From: Eremomyces bilateralis CBS 781.70
Lineage: Eukaryota > Ascomycota > Dothideomycetes > Eremomycetales > Eremomycetaceae
Assembly (NCBI RefSeq): GCF_010015585.1
Contig: NW_022985101.1
Span: forward strand, 101,225-165,224
DNA length: 64,000 nt
Direction: 5' to 3'
In this document: piece by piece, positions 51,708-63,840 of the stretch
Numbering within the stretch: the stretch's first letter is position 1
Layout of the letters: every line of letters begins with the position of its first letter
Translations under genes and position numbers: made by a program
Notes under the pieces: generated by a model
What the model was told of the DNA's origin: nothing
What the model saw: the letters and a program-made list of their open reading frames with translations, nothing else
The model's database searches: none

Positions 51708-54700
51708 CCCTACAACACCATCCCGCGAGGATAAAGGGTTCTTGAAAAACAGACACAAACGGTAGGTATGGAATATAATCAAATAGACGACATTGGCAGG
51801 AACTCAAAATGCAATCCTCCCGGGCTCATCTTCTGATATTGGCGCTGAGAACCGAAACGTTATCTTATGATCAAGGCGAAAGAAAATAGAGGGAAGGATG
51901 ACAAGATATCAACTCGAAATAGGCGAAAAGCCTGCTACCAGATTGGGCTGTAAGGATAGTATGCTACCATTTATATACGAGTAAGGGGTTTGGGTCATTC
52001 CGGGGCTGCACGTAGGTGGATTACAGTATGGACCGCATCATCTGCTGTGAATGAAATTCATGGTGGAGCATACGGAAGAGCGCTGTGTTCCAGGCAACTT
52101 CCTTTAATGGACAGAATTTCTCGGTAGGGGGTGAAAGGAACAATACATAAATAGCAATGGAAGTTTCCAGTAGATCCCCATTGTTGGTGGTGGCTTGATG
52201 AGGTGAAGTCTCAAGCCGAGGAGACGCCAGTATGGCCATACATAAGCCCTTCGGAATTATGCTAGCCGGTAGGTCAGTCAGGAAGTTGTATGTAGTGGGA
52301 AGGACGGGGTGTTCCTCCGTGTAGGAGACCTTGAGTGGATGCGGGATTGCTTTCGAGAGAGGCCCTCTTTCGATGGGCTGAGCATATCATGAAGTTTGAT
52401 AGTATACGATCCTTGGTATGGGTGCTGGAGTAATGACCGGATAGGGGGATAGTACGGTCATTCAATACGCCCTATATTCGTAAGCTGTAAAAGGGTATAT
52501 GCAGCCCCAGCACTCCATATGTCTGATGCCCGTCGACACCCGTTGATTTCGGGGGATGGACCTTGCGAAGGTCCGACTAGAGTCATTCCGGCTGGTGGAA
52601 ATGGAGGAATATGTACGCCCAAAGCAAGCAGAAGCGAGGCTAGTGCGATACAAAAGTACGAACCAGCCTACCACATCGGAACCCAACACACATTGTGATA
52701 TTGCCTCTTGGTAACTGGGAATTATAAGCCAACTTGAGAAGCTAGGTACGGTTCCGAAGTCCACTCACTCGGGATCGCCGTAGGCGTAGGCGACCTTTGT
52801 TGGGCTGAGATGAGAGGGTCAAACACCGGAACTTGATCCTCGGACAGGTCATTCAGACTTCAGGTCTCATTGGGTCCAGTCTCAAGTCTCAAGTCCTACG
52901 CCTCAAGCCACTAGTTCCTAGCCCACAGGGAAGCAAGCGAAACAGTGCAAGTCCAAGAGATAATACGATTATGAGAGGCGCATCAGCAATTCAGATTTCA
53001 GCATACCAGACTTGCAGGCTAACGTGGCTAAGGCCCACTGTCCCGTGCATGTACAACGTTGAAAGTTGAAACATCTGACAGTCGTCATAAAATGTCCGGG
53101 AAGCGAGGCCTGACCGACCCGCGCTGCATGAGCCGTGAACGCCTATTTGGTTGCTGTAATAATACGGCGAATGAAACCACCTACTCGCCCGGCCGTTAGC
53201 GGCTAGAGTCTGTAGGTACCTAGTTGATGATCAGCACCAGGGCCAGCTTTTAGCGGCGTAGGTCCCGGTGTTCGACGGCTTGCCACTTGCCAGCCGCCAG
53301 GACTTAGTACTATGTACTGTATGTAGGACTTAGAACTTCAGAACTCGGGAGGGGGACATGAGTCCATTCAAGGGCCTGAAAGATTACCTTCGGCTTTGGT
53401 CGTATTTTGTTTGTTAATACTTGGAGGCTTGAATACCTAATACCTGGTAAGTAATGAGCCGCATTCCGTATTATGGAAGCATTCCTTGGTGGATACTTGA
53501 AATCCGATGCAAGATGCACAACAACTCCTCCATCCCGCCCCCACTCGCAAGTCGAAACTCGGGCGGGTTTCAACTTTCAAATCGTTCGGCATGGTGCTGT
53601 CGTGTTAGGTGTTTAGCTTGCATAAATGGATAAATGATCCTGTCGAGGCTGCCTAAAAGTAGCACCGGCAGAAGCAAAACCAGAACTATGGCGTATCACC
53701 ATAGACAAGGGAAAGCGAGAGAGGGTGAAGGTGAAGCGAAGCCAACGACGTCAGCGATCAGCGATGAGCGGTCAGACGGTCAGACGGCCAGAGCGAGAGA
53801 ACGAGAGAGCCCGGCTGGCGGCCTAGACGTGCTAAGCTGCTAATCTCCTTTCTCGCTTTCTGGAACATTTGCCTGTTCGAATTCGGACCAGCACACGAGG
53901 AGGCGTCCGGCGATCGGTGAACCCTAAGTCCGCGACCCTGTCAAATGTTAAAAAGCAAGCCCCAGTTGGTGAATAATGGATACTGACTAGAATTCGTCAA
54001 GACTTAAAACTCAGGACTCAAGACTCAAAACGTAATAAGACAAAGGACTCAAGAAGATTGGTGTTTTTCGCTGGTTCTGGTGGTCCAGTACGCATTTGCG
54101 GCACGTTTGACTGCATTATTATCTGATCTAGTCACCTGGAATGGAACATGACACGAAGTACGAGTACACACCCGCGTTGCGACAGGCCTTCATGGGAGTT
54201 GATGAAAATGATCGACGAACGGATGTTGATAACGATCGAGGACAGCCGGAGGACGGAATAGGTAGTACCAATTGGGATACCTGTAATTACTCCGGTCTCG
54301 GTTCTCATGCCACCTACAAAGTATTATGCATCCCTAGCACCGCGCGGTTCGATGACCCGCGTTGGGTGTAACCTAAAACGCCTGATCTTGCGCTGGTGCG
54401 TCGTGATGACATGAATTCGCGGTAGAATCAATATAAACGCAGATGTCTAGAATGAGGCTGGAACCATCTTTCCTGGCCACATCCCAATAATGCGTACCCA
54501 GAACACACAGACGATGGACCCCAACCCCCCACGATGCTTGAGAAAGTACCGTACTCACCCATCGTATAAAAGGAAGAAAATTCATTTTCGTTACGTCGGC
54601 CACCCGGATCTCTGATAGTCAAGCCTAAAGCAGAGCCCCGTATCGCTGCAGGCATTTCTTTACACAGTATCACATAGGTGTCTGATTTGATCAAGTCATT

Positions 54701-54811
54701 TGGCCCTTCAATTATTAATCAAACATTGAATCGGGATAGCCCGCGAAGCCAACGCTATTCATAAGCGGTCTCCCACCATCGACGTATCTTTAGTGATGTA
54801 CTGACCCCAAT
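51708..54811. other. 3.1-kb gene-poor region
   Basis: No gene is supported. A minus-strand frame at 52458-52667 has a kinase-like phrase and is discussed as a finding. Short runs of GACTCAA-like words occur at 52875-52915 and 54000-54055. The right end is the 3' flank of tan1. The promoter of the phosphotransferase-like gene is at the left end. Confidence 0.4.
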
Positions 54812-56227
54812 TCATTCCACCTTCGACCTGGCCTTTTCCAACTCCGTGGGGTTATATAGCTCGTCCAGATTGAATCGCTTGAAGCGGCGGAAGTCGCTTG
54901 TCACGACACTCATCCCAACCACGTTCTAATTCATAAGTTAATATTCCGTATCATGGCCCAAGGTTCCTGTGTGGCTGGCAGTGGCTCACCTTGTAGACCT
55001 CCACTAGAATAAGCAAGTCGAAGCCTGTGAGATCAACCTTATGCGAGCCCATAGTCTCCACAGCATCGGCTACCAGGCGGATGATATTGGCCCGATTCAA
55101 CTCTCGTCCTGCATTGTTCCGAATACTCGGTTGGATGGCGAACTGCATAACGATGGTCAGGACTATGGGACAAGGAGCTGTTGCGAAAGCTCGGGATCAC
55201 GTTGAGAATGTCGAGGTCTTGGGAGAATGGCGTTGAGGAGAATATAAACGAACCTTCTTTGATTCCGTGCCTTCCCCGAAGTGTGGCCGTAGAACGTCCT
55301 CTGCCAGGCTTACCAAGTCAGGTTCGTACGCCTTCGCGAATTTCGTTATTGGAACAAGTCGCTTGACAAATCTGACTCTCTTATCCCTTTCCTGGTTGAA
55401 TGCATCTTTGCAGACCCTGTGAACAAGGATCACGGGGTCAATCGGAGGCTTCGTTTTGATGAATATCACTAAAATAAATGACATTGGAGTTCAGTGACTA
55501 GGTTCAATGGAACTCCGCGGCCCTTGGGCACTGGGAGGATGGTGCAGCCACTTACCACACTGAATTCCCGTTTTCACTATTGTAAACATCGAGTCATGCT
55601 TCTTTGTTTTCATTCCAGCCAGTTCCTCGTTGATTTCGGCCTCAATGTCAACAGGAGCCCCATCCTTAGCGTTTTCTTGATCGGACACCACGGGTCCCTC
55701 CTTTGATGAGCCCGTTTTTGTTCCGTATAGAATTTCAGCGTACTGCTCAAAGTCATTAGCTTTCATCTTGACAGTCAACAACCGACACATCAGGAGCTTG
55801 ATTGCAAGAGGATACAACATGTTGTTCTAAAGAAGGGGCCGTACCTCTTCGAACAGGTCCAGAAGTTCGTGCTGGCTTTTCACTTCTTTGTCCATAGTAC
55901 AGGTTGCCCAGATACCAGCGTCTCCCGGTTCAATGGTAGAGCGCGAGTGGGAAACGTTGCCACGATTGTCCTTTGGAACACGCCACAGCTTTCGTTTCTT
56001 TTTAGAACCATCCTAAACACCACGTTAGCAGGGCAGTCATACATATATTTATCCGCGCATTTGGAGTCCATATTCTCGACGGAAGCTGCAATTGGCCGTC
56101 TCCGGCGAACACTAAAACTGAGGCTGAACTGGAAAGGACGTGGATGGCCAACCTCTATGGAATCCTTTTTGCTACTGGCAGCAGAACCATTTTCAGGTCG
56201 CTTACGTTTCTCACTCTCGGCGGCCAT
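54812..56227 (-). CDS. tan1: tRNA acetyltransferase adaptor Tan1 (THUMP domain)
   Basis: Six minus-strand exons, 56227-56153, 56012-55845, 55742-55556, 55468-55254, 55142-54990 and 54925-54812, give 303 aa (yeast Tan1 has 289). Read through, the protein starts with a basic disordered arm, then KRKLWRVPKDNRGN and SRSTIEPGDAGIWATCTMDKE, which match the Tan1 start, and DLFEEYAEILYG across an exon junction. The THUMP domain follows, with RFVKRLVPITKFAKAYEPDL, KKFAIQPSIRNN and KVDLTGFDLLILVEVYK joined to NVVGMSVV. Tan1 partners the Kre33/Nat10 acetyltransferase to make N4-acetylcytidine at position 12 of leucine and serine tRNAs. The first donor (GAG|GTTGGC) is weak, so residues 20-26 are less certain than the rest. 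Confidence 0.88.
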
Positions 56228-57044
56228 TGCGTCGGGAACGTTGAGAAATGGGATGATGAATGTAGGTAGCAGTAGTGGAAGTGGGCGTAGGATGAGATTG
56301 GGTTTAATAGAAACGTCTCGACGGGTATTTATCGGCCATCCGGATGTCAACGCGGCACTAGAAGTTAGGCGTCCAGGAACTAGAACGGCAGGGCCAGAAC
56401 TTAAAACTTTCAGTGTGGGTTCCAGAGGTAAGTAAATAGTATATTTCGGTGAGTGCGCCAGGGAAGTTGATGTTGGGGAGCAGGCGCCAGCCGACGGTGG
56501 CGGCTTTTTTGGCAAAGGACGATGATCCGATCCCTGTGAAGATCCTTTTAACTTTAACATTCGATACTGCCTGCCAAGTCATCACTAGTAGAGTATATTT
56601 GTGTTCACGTTAAATGGAATGGTTATTTGATGGCCAATGACAGTACTTTCGAGCATTTGTCCCAACTTAAATGCTTGGAAGTTAGGCATATTACGACTTC
56701 TCAGTTCTTCTTAGTTCTATTTATGGAATGTTTAGGACATCATGATCAAGCCCTGGATCGCAGGGTGCCTAACCGCTTAGACTAATACCAAGACGGATGT
56801 CTCAGAGTGTAGGCTTGACAAAAGCATCTATTATGACTCTCTATATCTATGAGGATCCTAGTATGCTGAAAGGTCTCTGCTGGCTATAAAGTCAGACTTA
56901 ACCAGGGAGGCCGGGAGGATCTCGACGATCGTGATATGCCCGATCGGCCACGAATCGACGTTTGCCGAAGGTGGATTTATTAACGGTCGACATAAATAGC
57001 AATGTGTCCCGCCCAAGCACATAGAAACCGAATCGCGCCCGTGA
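56228..57044. other. Intergenic region, tan1 promoter and carrier 3' flank
   Basis: About 820 bp between two minus-strand genes. I see no gene or repeat. The tan1 promoter should lie at its left end. Confidence 0.45.
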
Positions 57045-58203
57045 TCATCCTAGCAACCTCATAGTCATCTCCACCCTGTTCCTCCGGGTCAGCCAGTGAA
57101 TGGATACAAGGGGAGAAGGAAGAAATGTCAACGAAATCGTGACAACTTACACTGCAAATGTCCCAGCACTGACAGGCATTGCTCTCACCAGCGTCGGCGT
57201 TATGCCTTTCCAAAACCCTCTCCACCCTTCGTGGCGCCAGGTCTGCGCGAAGCAGTCTCTCATGTTCTTGTATCGCTTTGCGTCGCCGAACCCATCCGTT
57301 TGCATCTTGCTTTTCACAACATCGAATGGATAACTGCTCAGCCATAAAGCCTCTCCAGCCAGGCCTCCATAGAAGGCGACCTTTGGCGCGGAGATATCCT
57401 CCCGTGCAATCCGATTACGTTTCGCGTCCGCGTTCATGAGATACTCGAAAGAGAGAAACCAAAAGCCGTAGGCCTGTGCTTCCCGTAAAATAGTCACCGC
57501 TTCGCCCCGATACAGTCCTCCTAGGATGCCTCCATGGGAGGAGAGCTTGCGAACGCAGTCAACAGGACCGGAGTAGAGGCGTGCGGCTCCATGTGGCTGG
57601 GTCTGCAGCCGGATACGAACATGCTCAATGGGCCCTGAGATAACGCTGTTTGCAACACCGGCAAATGCGCCTGAAAGAAAGTACTGTGGATAAGAAAGGC
57701 TGCCGTCCTTCCTTGACGAGTTTTGGATATTCCGAGACTCGAAGATGCGCCGAGCGTAGTGGAATGCACCGAATTGAATGGACACCTGCGGTTTGTTAGC
57801 GCGTCTAGGTCTTGCAGGAGAGAAAGATATCGATCTGGTGCAAGAAAAGAAGAGCCCCGAGGCGTCACATCTTGCATGGGACTCTGTCCATAATACTTAC
57901 ACATGCTCCAATGCCAACCAGAGGGGTCAAGGTTCCCTTGTAAAAGGCCAAGGGGCCTTCATTTTTCCAAACACTGCGGGCGCATTGCAATGCGCCCGTG
58001 TATTCCGGTCTTGTCTGTAATCGGACTTTCACAATGTCTGCTGCGGATTAGTCTTGGTCGATGTTCGCAAAAAGTCTGTTGAACATACCCAAAGGTTGTC
58101 CTAGCAAAACCTGGGCCATTCCGCCTACAGCTCCAGCAGAGAGATCTTTAACAACTCTTTCCACCCCCTTCCCATCCTCTTCCAGCTCTTTTACGACCTC
58201 CAT
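57045..58203 (-). CDS. Mitochondrial carrier family protein, Ymc1/2-like
   Basis: Four minus-strand exons, 58203-58089, 58037-57901, 57785-57151 and 57075-57045, give 305 aa. Three tandem carrier repeats are marked by QPLDIVKVRLQT, GPIEHVRIRLQT and YPFDVVKSKMQT, each the P-x-[DE]-x-x-[KR] motif. Other typical parts are GGLYRGEAVTILREAQAYGFWFLSFE and FWKGITPTLVRAMPVSAGTFAVVE. The C-terminus reads MRLLG, as in yeast Ymc1. The protein sits in the inner mitochondrial membrane. Ymc carriers have been linked to oleate use and glutamate synthesis; a basic-amino-acid or carnitine carrier is an alternative. Splicing of the last 31-nt exon restores VVEMTMR. Confidence 0.9.
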
Positions 58204-59595
58204 TGTGATGACTGATGCGTTCGATGTGAATTGGGTAATATGTAAGTCCTTGATACACTACAGATGCACTCTGAAATTGCATAGGATATAACGAGAGAGA
58301 GCATGTGTTGGGTTTTGACGTCTAATCCCTGTCGATGAAAAGCACGCAATCTGATAGGTGATAATTAATTAATTAAGAGAGGAATTATTCCGTAGCAGAG
58401 GGCCAAACCAGACACCACGACTAACGACACTTACAACTTACAACTTACAACAGAGCCTCAACTTACACTACCGATAATATGTAACATTTGTCCGGTTCCA
58501 ATCTGGGGTTCATCAATTATCATTGAGTCTGCTAGGTGCTGGTCAGAATCCGATGTGGACCCCGTCCATCCTGTCCCCCAAAGTCGATCAATACGAGCCG
58601 AAGCACGCAACAAGCCAGACAGTTAACACTTAACAGGGCAAGGCTTGGTACATACAAATATCAAAAGGCACAGCACCACTATTATTCCTTCGTACAGTGG
58701 ACTACGCATTACCGAACCTGGACGCTCTGATCTCCGAACATCCTCCTCGAGCCACACTTCGCTTCTAGTGACCTCGTGATATGAAGCACCTTAAATGCTT
58801 GTAGGTACAAGACTACCAGTCCTGCAATAATGGGCACAGCACCCAGACACAAGAACAGCAGTAGCTGCAGGAAGAGCTTGGATACACGTGGGCTCTCTAA
58901 GGGTTTCTATGGTGGTGACATCCAGGCTGCCTCACTCTTCTGGGACAGGATACGAGGTCTAGCGCATGTTAGAATCACAAAGTTGTTCTGAGGATTTCCA
59001 TAGCGTTAGCATCCAAGCTCCCCCACTCTCCTGCCATCAGGATACGATACCTCGCTTCTGTTATAATCACAAAGTTGATTGAAAGTAAGATTCTGTTGCG
59101 AGACTGGATACACGTGGGCTCTCTAAGAATTTCTATGGCGTTGGTATCCAGGCCGCCTCTCTCTCCTGACATAGAATACGAGGTTTGGCGCATGTTAGAA
59201 TCATAAAGTTGTTCTGAGGATACCCATAGCGTTAGCATCCCAGCTGCCTTACTCTCCTGCCATTGGGATACGAGATCTCGCGTCTGTTAGAATCACAATG
59301 TTGCTTGGAAATAAGATTCTTTGCGAGACTGGATACACGTGGGCTCTATGAGAATTTCTATGGCTTTGGTATCCAGGCCGCCTCTCTCTCCTGACATAGG
59401 ATACGAGATCTAACGCAGGTTAGAATCACAAAGTTGATCGGAACTAAGATGTCACCGCGAAATTCAAGGACTTCCAATGAAGCGATGAGTCCTTTTCTAT
59501 TATTTGAATGCCGTCACTGTCCAATATGGTTGTCTTGATTCTCTTTTCATCGAATCCCTTGGATCGCTGTCGTGGCGAATATTGCACTCCCAACC
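58204..59595. other. Intergenic region dominated by a 226-bp tandem repeat
   Basis: 1.39 kb between the carrier (minus) and the secreted-protein gene (plus). TTACAAC repeats three times at about 58430-58453. The right half is the 226-bp array at 58880-59455 (listed separately). A minus-strand frame at 58975-59238 lies wholly within the array. Confidence 0.5.
58880..59455. repeat. Higher-order tandem repeat, ~226-bp unit, about 2.5 copies
   Basis: GGATACACGTGGGCTCT starts units at 58880, 59106 and 59331, spacing 226 and 225 nt. Each unit is itself two diverged halves of about 110 nt; both halves contain GTTAGAATCACAAAGTTG-like and TATGGCGTTGGTATCCA-like blocks. The third unit is cut off near 59455. 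Units differ by roughly one base in ten by eye. Confidence 0.9.
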
Positions 59596-61156
59596 ATGGC
59601 AGTTCTCAATTTGCTTTCCGTTTTTGCGGTTGCTTTTCTCGTTGTCTTTGGCAATGCAGTTGAACTTGAAGAGATCAAACCATGGGACCTTTATCCGCTC
59701 GAGACGAGGGACCTCCGCAGGCGTGATATGAATGCCTTTGACTTACGATCAACCGAAACCTTTCTGTGGGGAGCCCAAGGTAAATCTCATACTTTACATC
59801 ACAACAAGCACATGTCTAATCCGTTCAGATGGCGTTGACGTAATTCTCGGCAACTTCACCGTCATGATGCCCGGGGATTCGGAGAATATTCTGTCGATGG
59901 AACGCTTTCATGGCATGCTGAAGTCTGTGAAATGCGAACCCGAGAAGTTGACCATCGCCTTTGAGGATGATCAGACATTTGAGTACGCGAAACGGGTCTG
60001 GGACTGGGTCAATGGCGCCGACAACCACACCTTCGTCATGGTCGCCAGCAAGGGCGACTGCGGTGACAACAAGTATCGGGTTCCTTACAAGGTATACTCC
60101 CTCCATTACGATGAGCCAGGAAATATCGCCACTCTCAATGTCTCGACTGGGTCGTGGAAGGACCTTGCCCATTCATACGAGATACAGGTAGGTAATATTG
60201 GGATCCCGGAGTCCACCTCCCAGGCCGTCTCCAAGCGAGATATCTCCAAGTCCACATCCATTGACCTTGGTGTCGATTTCCGCTTCAAGGGGAAAGCCAA
60301 AATAGGGCCTGTTTTCGGAGAGATACAGTGCAACCCTTGTAATACCCGAGGGAAGCTGAATTTCGAGTTCAAGATCAAGCAAAAGTACTTCGTTCCTGTG
60401 GGTGCAAAGTTCAAGGCTTCCCCGAAGGGCCTCAAAATCCGAGCGGCCGTGACGCTTATTAGCGGGAATGACCTGAAAACGAAGAAGGAAACGAAGGCCG
60501 AGGACAGGATTCGACTGATCAAATCCTCTTTGCCCGGCGGTGTTTCGATTCCAGGGGGTATCTTGTCGCTCGGCCCTCACTTCGTTGCTGAGTTGGGCTG
60601 GGAGTTCACGGCAGCAGAACTGAGCATCATGGCCAAGACCGGAGCAACGGCGACGATCTCTGATAAAGCCGTCATCGAAGCCGACTTACTCAACCCCTCT
60701 AAGAACAAGTTCTCGGGCTGGGTTCCAAAGGTCGAATTCGACCCACTCGAGTTTCAGGCACGTGCCTCCGTAAAATTCCAAGCTTACGTTGTACCGTCGG
60801 TCAACCTCGAAGCATCTGTTCTTGGAAAAGGCGTGGAGACTGGTTTCTTGCTGAAAGCGCCGTACATCGAGGTTCGAGCCGACGCGATCACTGCCCCGGA
60901 TGGCAACGCCTGCAGAAAGGGAGATAAGAAGGGGTTTGCACTAAAGATCGTTCCATCATGGGGGGTGGAGCTGAAATTCACTGCTGCTGTCATTAAGGGC
61001 AAGAAGCTTGACATTTCTCTCGCTCATGGCAACTTTGCCTGGCCAGGTGTTGACCCGAAGTCGTTGTGCTATGCGTTCGACGAGCCGCCAAAGAAGACGC
61101 GCCGCTTCGTTCCCGCTCTCCCTGCCACCACATCCGCTCTGAAGGGAAACGCTTGA
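59596..61156 (+). CDS. Secreted protein of unknown function (possible DUF7029/DUF7223 family)
   Basis: Two exons, 59596-59779 and 59829-61156, give 503 aa. A signal peptide (MAVLNLLSVFAVAFLVVFGNAV) is followed by a basic propeptide-like part with RDLRRRD, a possible kexin site. The first domain runs from about VDVILGNFTVMMPGD to the ATLNVSTGSW segment; the second, after a KRDISKS site, is beta-rich (VDFRFKGKAKIGP, AELGWEFTAAELSIMAKTGA). I recall this arrangement from fungal secreted proteins named DUF7029 and DUF7223, but cannot check. Eight or so Cys are spread in pairs. Neither GPI signal nor enzyme motif is evident. The start is the first ATG; upstream GTG codons in frame are not considered. 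The 226-bp repeat lies about 140 bp upstream. Confidence 0.82.
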
Positions 61157-61704
61157 TAAAGATTCAGCTGCATCACCCCCTCCGGCGCCCGGTTGCAATG
61201 CTTGTACAATCAAATCGGGCCAGTTGGGCACCTGCATCGATAAAGATGTTTGTATGCGCGGCGGTCAAATTGTGACGGCAGGTTTTGCCCTCGCACTGCG
61301 GCCCACATCTAGTGCTGCGCTAAATCGTGGCTCAGGAGAGAGGAATATTTCAGTTCGAAGATATGAGAGGTACGAATATTTGGAGAATTTGTACAATACG
61401 TGAGCGGATTCCAGAACACCGACGCGCCGGGAGGTGGCATGCATGCATCCCTAGGGATTTTTATTGAGACATAATACAATTGGAATTTACTGGGAGGCGT
61501 TCATACTCGGCTGTTCAAATTTTATCCTGCTGCTCCAATGAATGACAGAAGGAACCTTGCTTGAAATAGGGCATCATAGTAGTATCGCGGTCGTGCTTGT
61601 TGCGTTTCCCCGGAGCAACGATCGGGTATGAACAGTTCTTGCAAGAAGGGCTGATGGTATTCTTTGGCCCGGGAGCACAGGCGTCTAGTTATACATGGTT
61701 ACTA
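61157..61704. other. Convergent intergenic gap, no gene
   Basis: About 550 bp between two convergent stop codons. It should contain both 3' UTRs. No repeat or gene is visible. Confidence 0.5.
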
Positions 61705-63028
61705 CTACTGTACAAGATGTTCCCCATCTGATGATGCGTGGGACGCCGGTGTGGGTGCCGGTGGAAGTGCCGGTGGAAGATCGGCTTCAACATGGAGCTT
61801 TTCCTGGGCAAGGTCTGCGAACGTCGGTTTCTTAAGTTGCTGCTTGGGCTGATAGGTTAAATATCCTTCCTTTGCGGCGGCTAGACGACGTTGTTTGCCT
61901 GCCTCGCCCGCTCTCCCAAGGACACCCCCGATTACCTGTACACACCGAAGACTGTGACGGAGTTAGCCAGCTTTGCACATGTAGACTGGGATCGCTTACC
62001 TGTCATCGTTCGCAGGGATTGGATATGTTACCCAGGCAGGGTTGGCATCGGTATCTATGATACCAATGGTTGGAATATTATCCAGAGCGCATTCGTGAAG
62101 CAACACATAGTTTTCCAATGGATTGAGGCAAACCACAAGATCCGGCTTGAGCGCCGCACGCTGGGATAATTGGTTCTGATAGCCAGGCAGCTCCTGTTCG
62201 TGTTCATCAACCACCTTCGTTTTGCACTGACCCAATATGTGGGTCCCGTTCGTGATGCCTCCAGGAGTCCATCGCTCGAAGAGATGGCATCCCCCGGAAA
62301 GTTCGGCGGCTTTCACCACACATCGATCCTGTCCCGCTCGTGTGCCGACGAAGAGAACAAGCCCGCCAGCTTCGGTGACCGCAGACACCAGCTTTGCGGC
62401 TCTGCGGAGGAACGCCGCTGTGACTTCGAGGGAGATGATGTGAATGCCGTCACGTATGCCGAAAATGTATCTCGAGTTTGCTGGGTTCCATAACGAGGTT
62501 TTGTGACCAAGATGTGACTGTGAAGCAAGAAGGAGTTCGAGCGTGATATCTTCTGGTTTGGGGGGATTCGTGATCAACTCGCGGGGTTTATAGAAAGGGT
62601 CCTGAGCGCTTCCAAACTGAGTGTTAGATTTCTCTAGGCCAGATGAGTTAGCAAAAGCCTAAAGAAGTAGATGGGTTCGCGCATACTTTGGTGTCGAGCA
62701 AGGTGATAATAGTTGGCGGTGTCTCCAGTATCCTCGGCGTCCTTGACATCCACCTCGTTTGATTGCGTGGGCGATGCGGATGGTTGACTGGCGGCTAATG
62801 CTGCGGACTGGCGTTCAAAGAATTGCTTCACCGCGTCCACTTCATTCTCTCCCTCCAAACCTGCATTATCCCTTGTGCTTGTCTGTACTCGGGTATATGC
62901 TCGATACTGGGTGTTGAAGGGTTGGGAGAGTGCTCTGCGGCCTGTGAGGATATAAGTTCTCCTGGTCTTAGATGGAATAGAGCAGAATAGCACGTACCCT
63001 GCCGCAAGATCAATCTTCGCGATATCAT
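61705..63028 (-). CDS. mrp4: Mitochondrial small ribosomal subunit protein uS2m (Mrp4)
   Basis: Four minus-strand exons, 63028-62998, 62941-62687, 62633-62000 and 61951-61705, give 388 aa. The 31-nt first exon gives MISRRLILRQG, which joins RRALSQPFN to form a mitochondrial presequence. The S2 domain starts near LELLLASQSHLGHKTSLWNPANSRYIFG and includes GIHIISLEVT, LFVGTRAGQDRCVVKAAE, HLFERWTPGGITNG, PDLVVCLNPLENYVLLHE and PTIGIIDTDANP, then DSLRCVQVIGGVLGRAGEAG across the last intron. It is the nuclear-encoded counterpart of bacterial ribosomal protein S2 in the mitochondrial small subunit. A Pro/Ala-rich tail follows. An alternative start at 62993 without the first splice is possible but gives a poorer presequence. 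Confidence 0.92.
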
Positions 63029-63689
63029 GAATCAGTCACCATTGGTCAAGTCACTGGGGTAATTAATGGCGGTCGTCGAGGTCAAGCTGGGACACGGTGA
63101 ACAACATAATTCGGGCAGAAGGTCCTGATGCTGCAAGGTCAATTAGAGATTTGGAGGAGCGCAAAGAAAACATGAAGCCAAGGATAGCCAGCAGAGACAA
63201 GGGATCTCCACTCCGTCTCTCCGCCCCGCCCCGCCCCGTTGGTTCCGCTACAAGGATAGACCACTCGCCGCTCGGAGCGCAAGTCACGGAGTGGTGGATT
63301 TTCTTGGCAATCCTGGCGTTCTACCGGTAGTCTCCTTTCCCTTGCACTGAGCTTAAACTAGTTAAGTTAAGTCCCAGTTAACTTAGTTAGGTAATACGTA
63401 GTTAGTAAAGTTGCACTATGGTGCGGAAGTATGAGAGCCGAGACCTGGGTATGTAACCGCCAGTGGCTGATTCGTGTGGACAAAGTCCCCCAAGTTAGTG
63501 CGAATGTGAAAAGTCCATGTTGAAAGCGGGAGAATTGGATCTTTCGTTTTTGCCTTTCCCATCTTGCGTGCCGCCGTCCGCTATCTTCGCCATCGATACT
63601 GCTAACTCCGTAACCAATGAAAGCGTCCTTCGTCCATTTTCTCCGTCAAATCACCCTTGGAGTATTATCTATCAACTTCTATTCCCAGG
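63029..63689. promoter_or_regulatory. Promoter side of mrp4, up to the transposon edge
   Basis: 660 bp without a supported gene. It contains CCCCGCCCCGCCCCG at about 63224-63238 and an interrupted GTTAAGTTAAGTYYYAGTTAACTTAGTTAGG repeat at about 63360-63392. The right end is the insertion site of the hAT element. Confidence 0.4.
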
Positions 63690-63700
63690 TAGGGCTGGAC

Positions 63701-63835
63701 ACGAATATTCGATTACGAATATTCGTACGAATATTCGTAGTCGAATACGAATAAAATTTAGAATTTCCGCTTACTAATATTCGTACGAATAATATTCGCA
63801 TTATTCGTAATTATTCGTAATTATTCGTAAATCTC
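63701..63835. repeat. Subterminal palindromic repeats of the hAT element
   Basis: At least eight ATTCG/CGAAT cores, many as ACGAATATTCGT or ATTCGTAATT, are packed into about 130 bp. Clustered short subterminal repeats are the usual transposase-binding region of hAT elements. Confidence 0.8.
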
Positions 63836-63840
63836 TGAAG

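Noticed and set aside
58975-59238. An 87-codon antisense frame in the 226-bp array as a gene
   Set aside because: Other units of the array carry stops and the period shifts the frame, so I record the peptide likeness as a finding and not as a gene.
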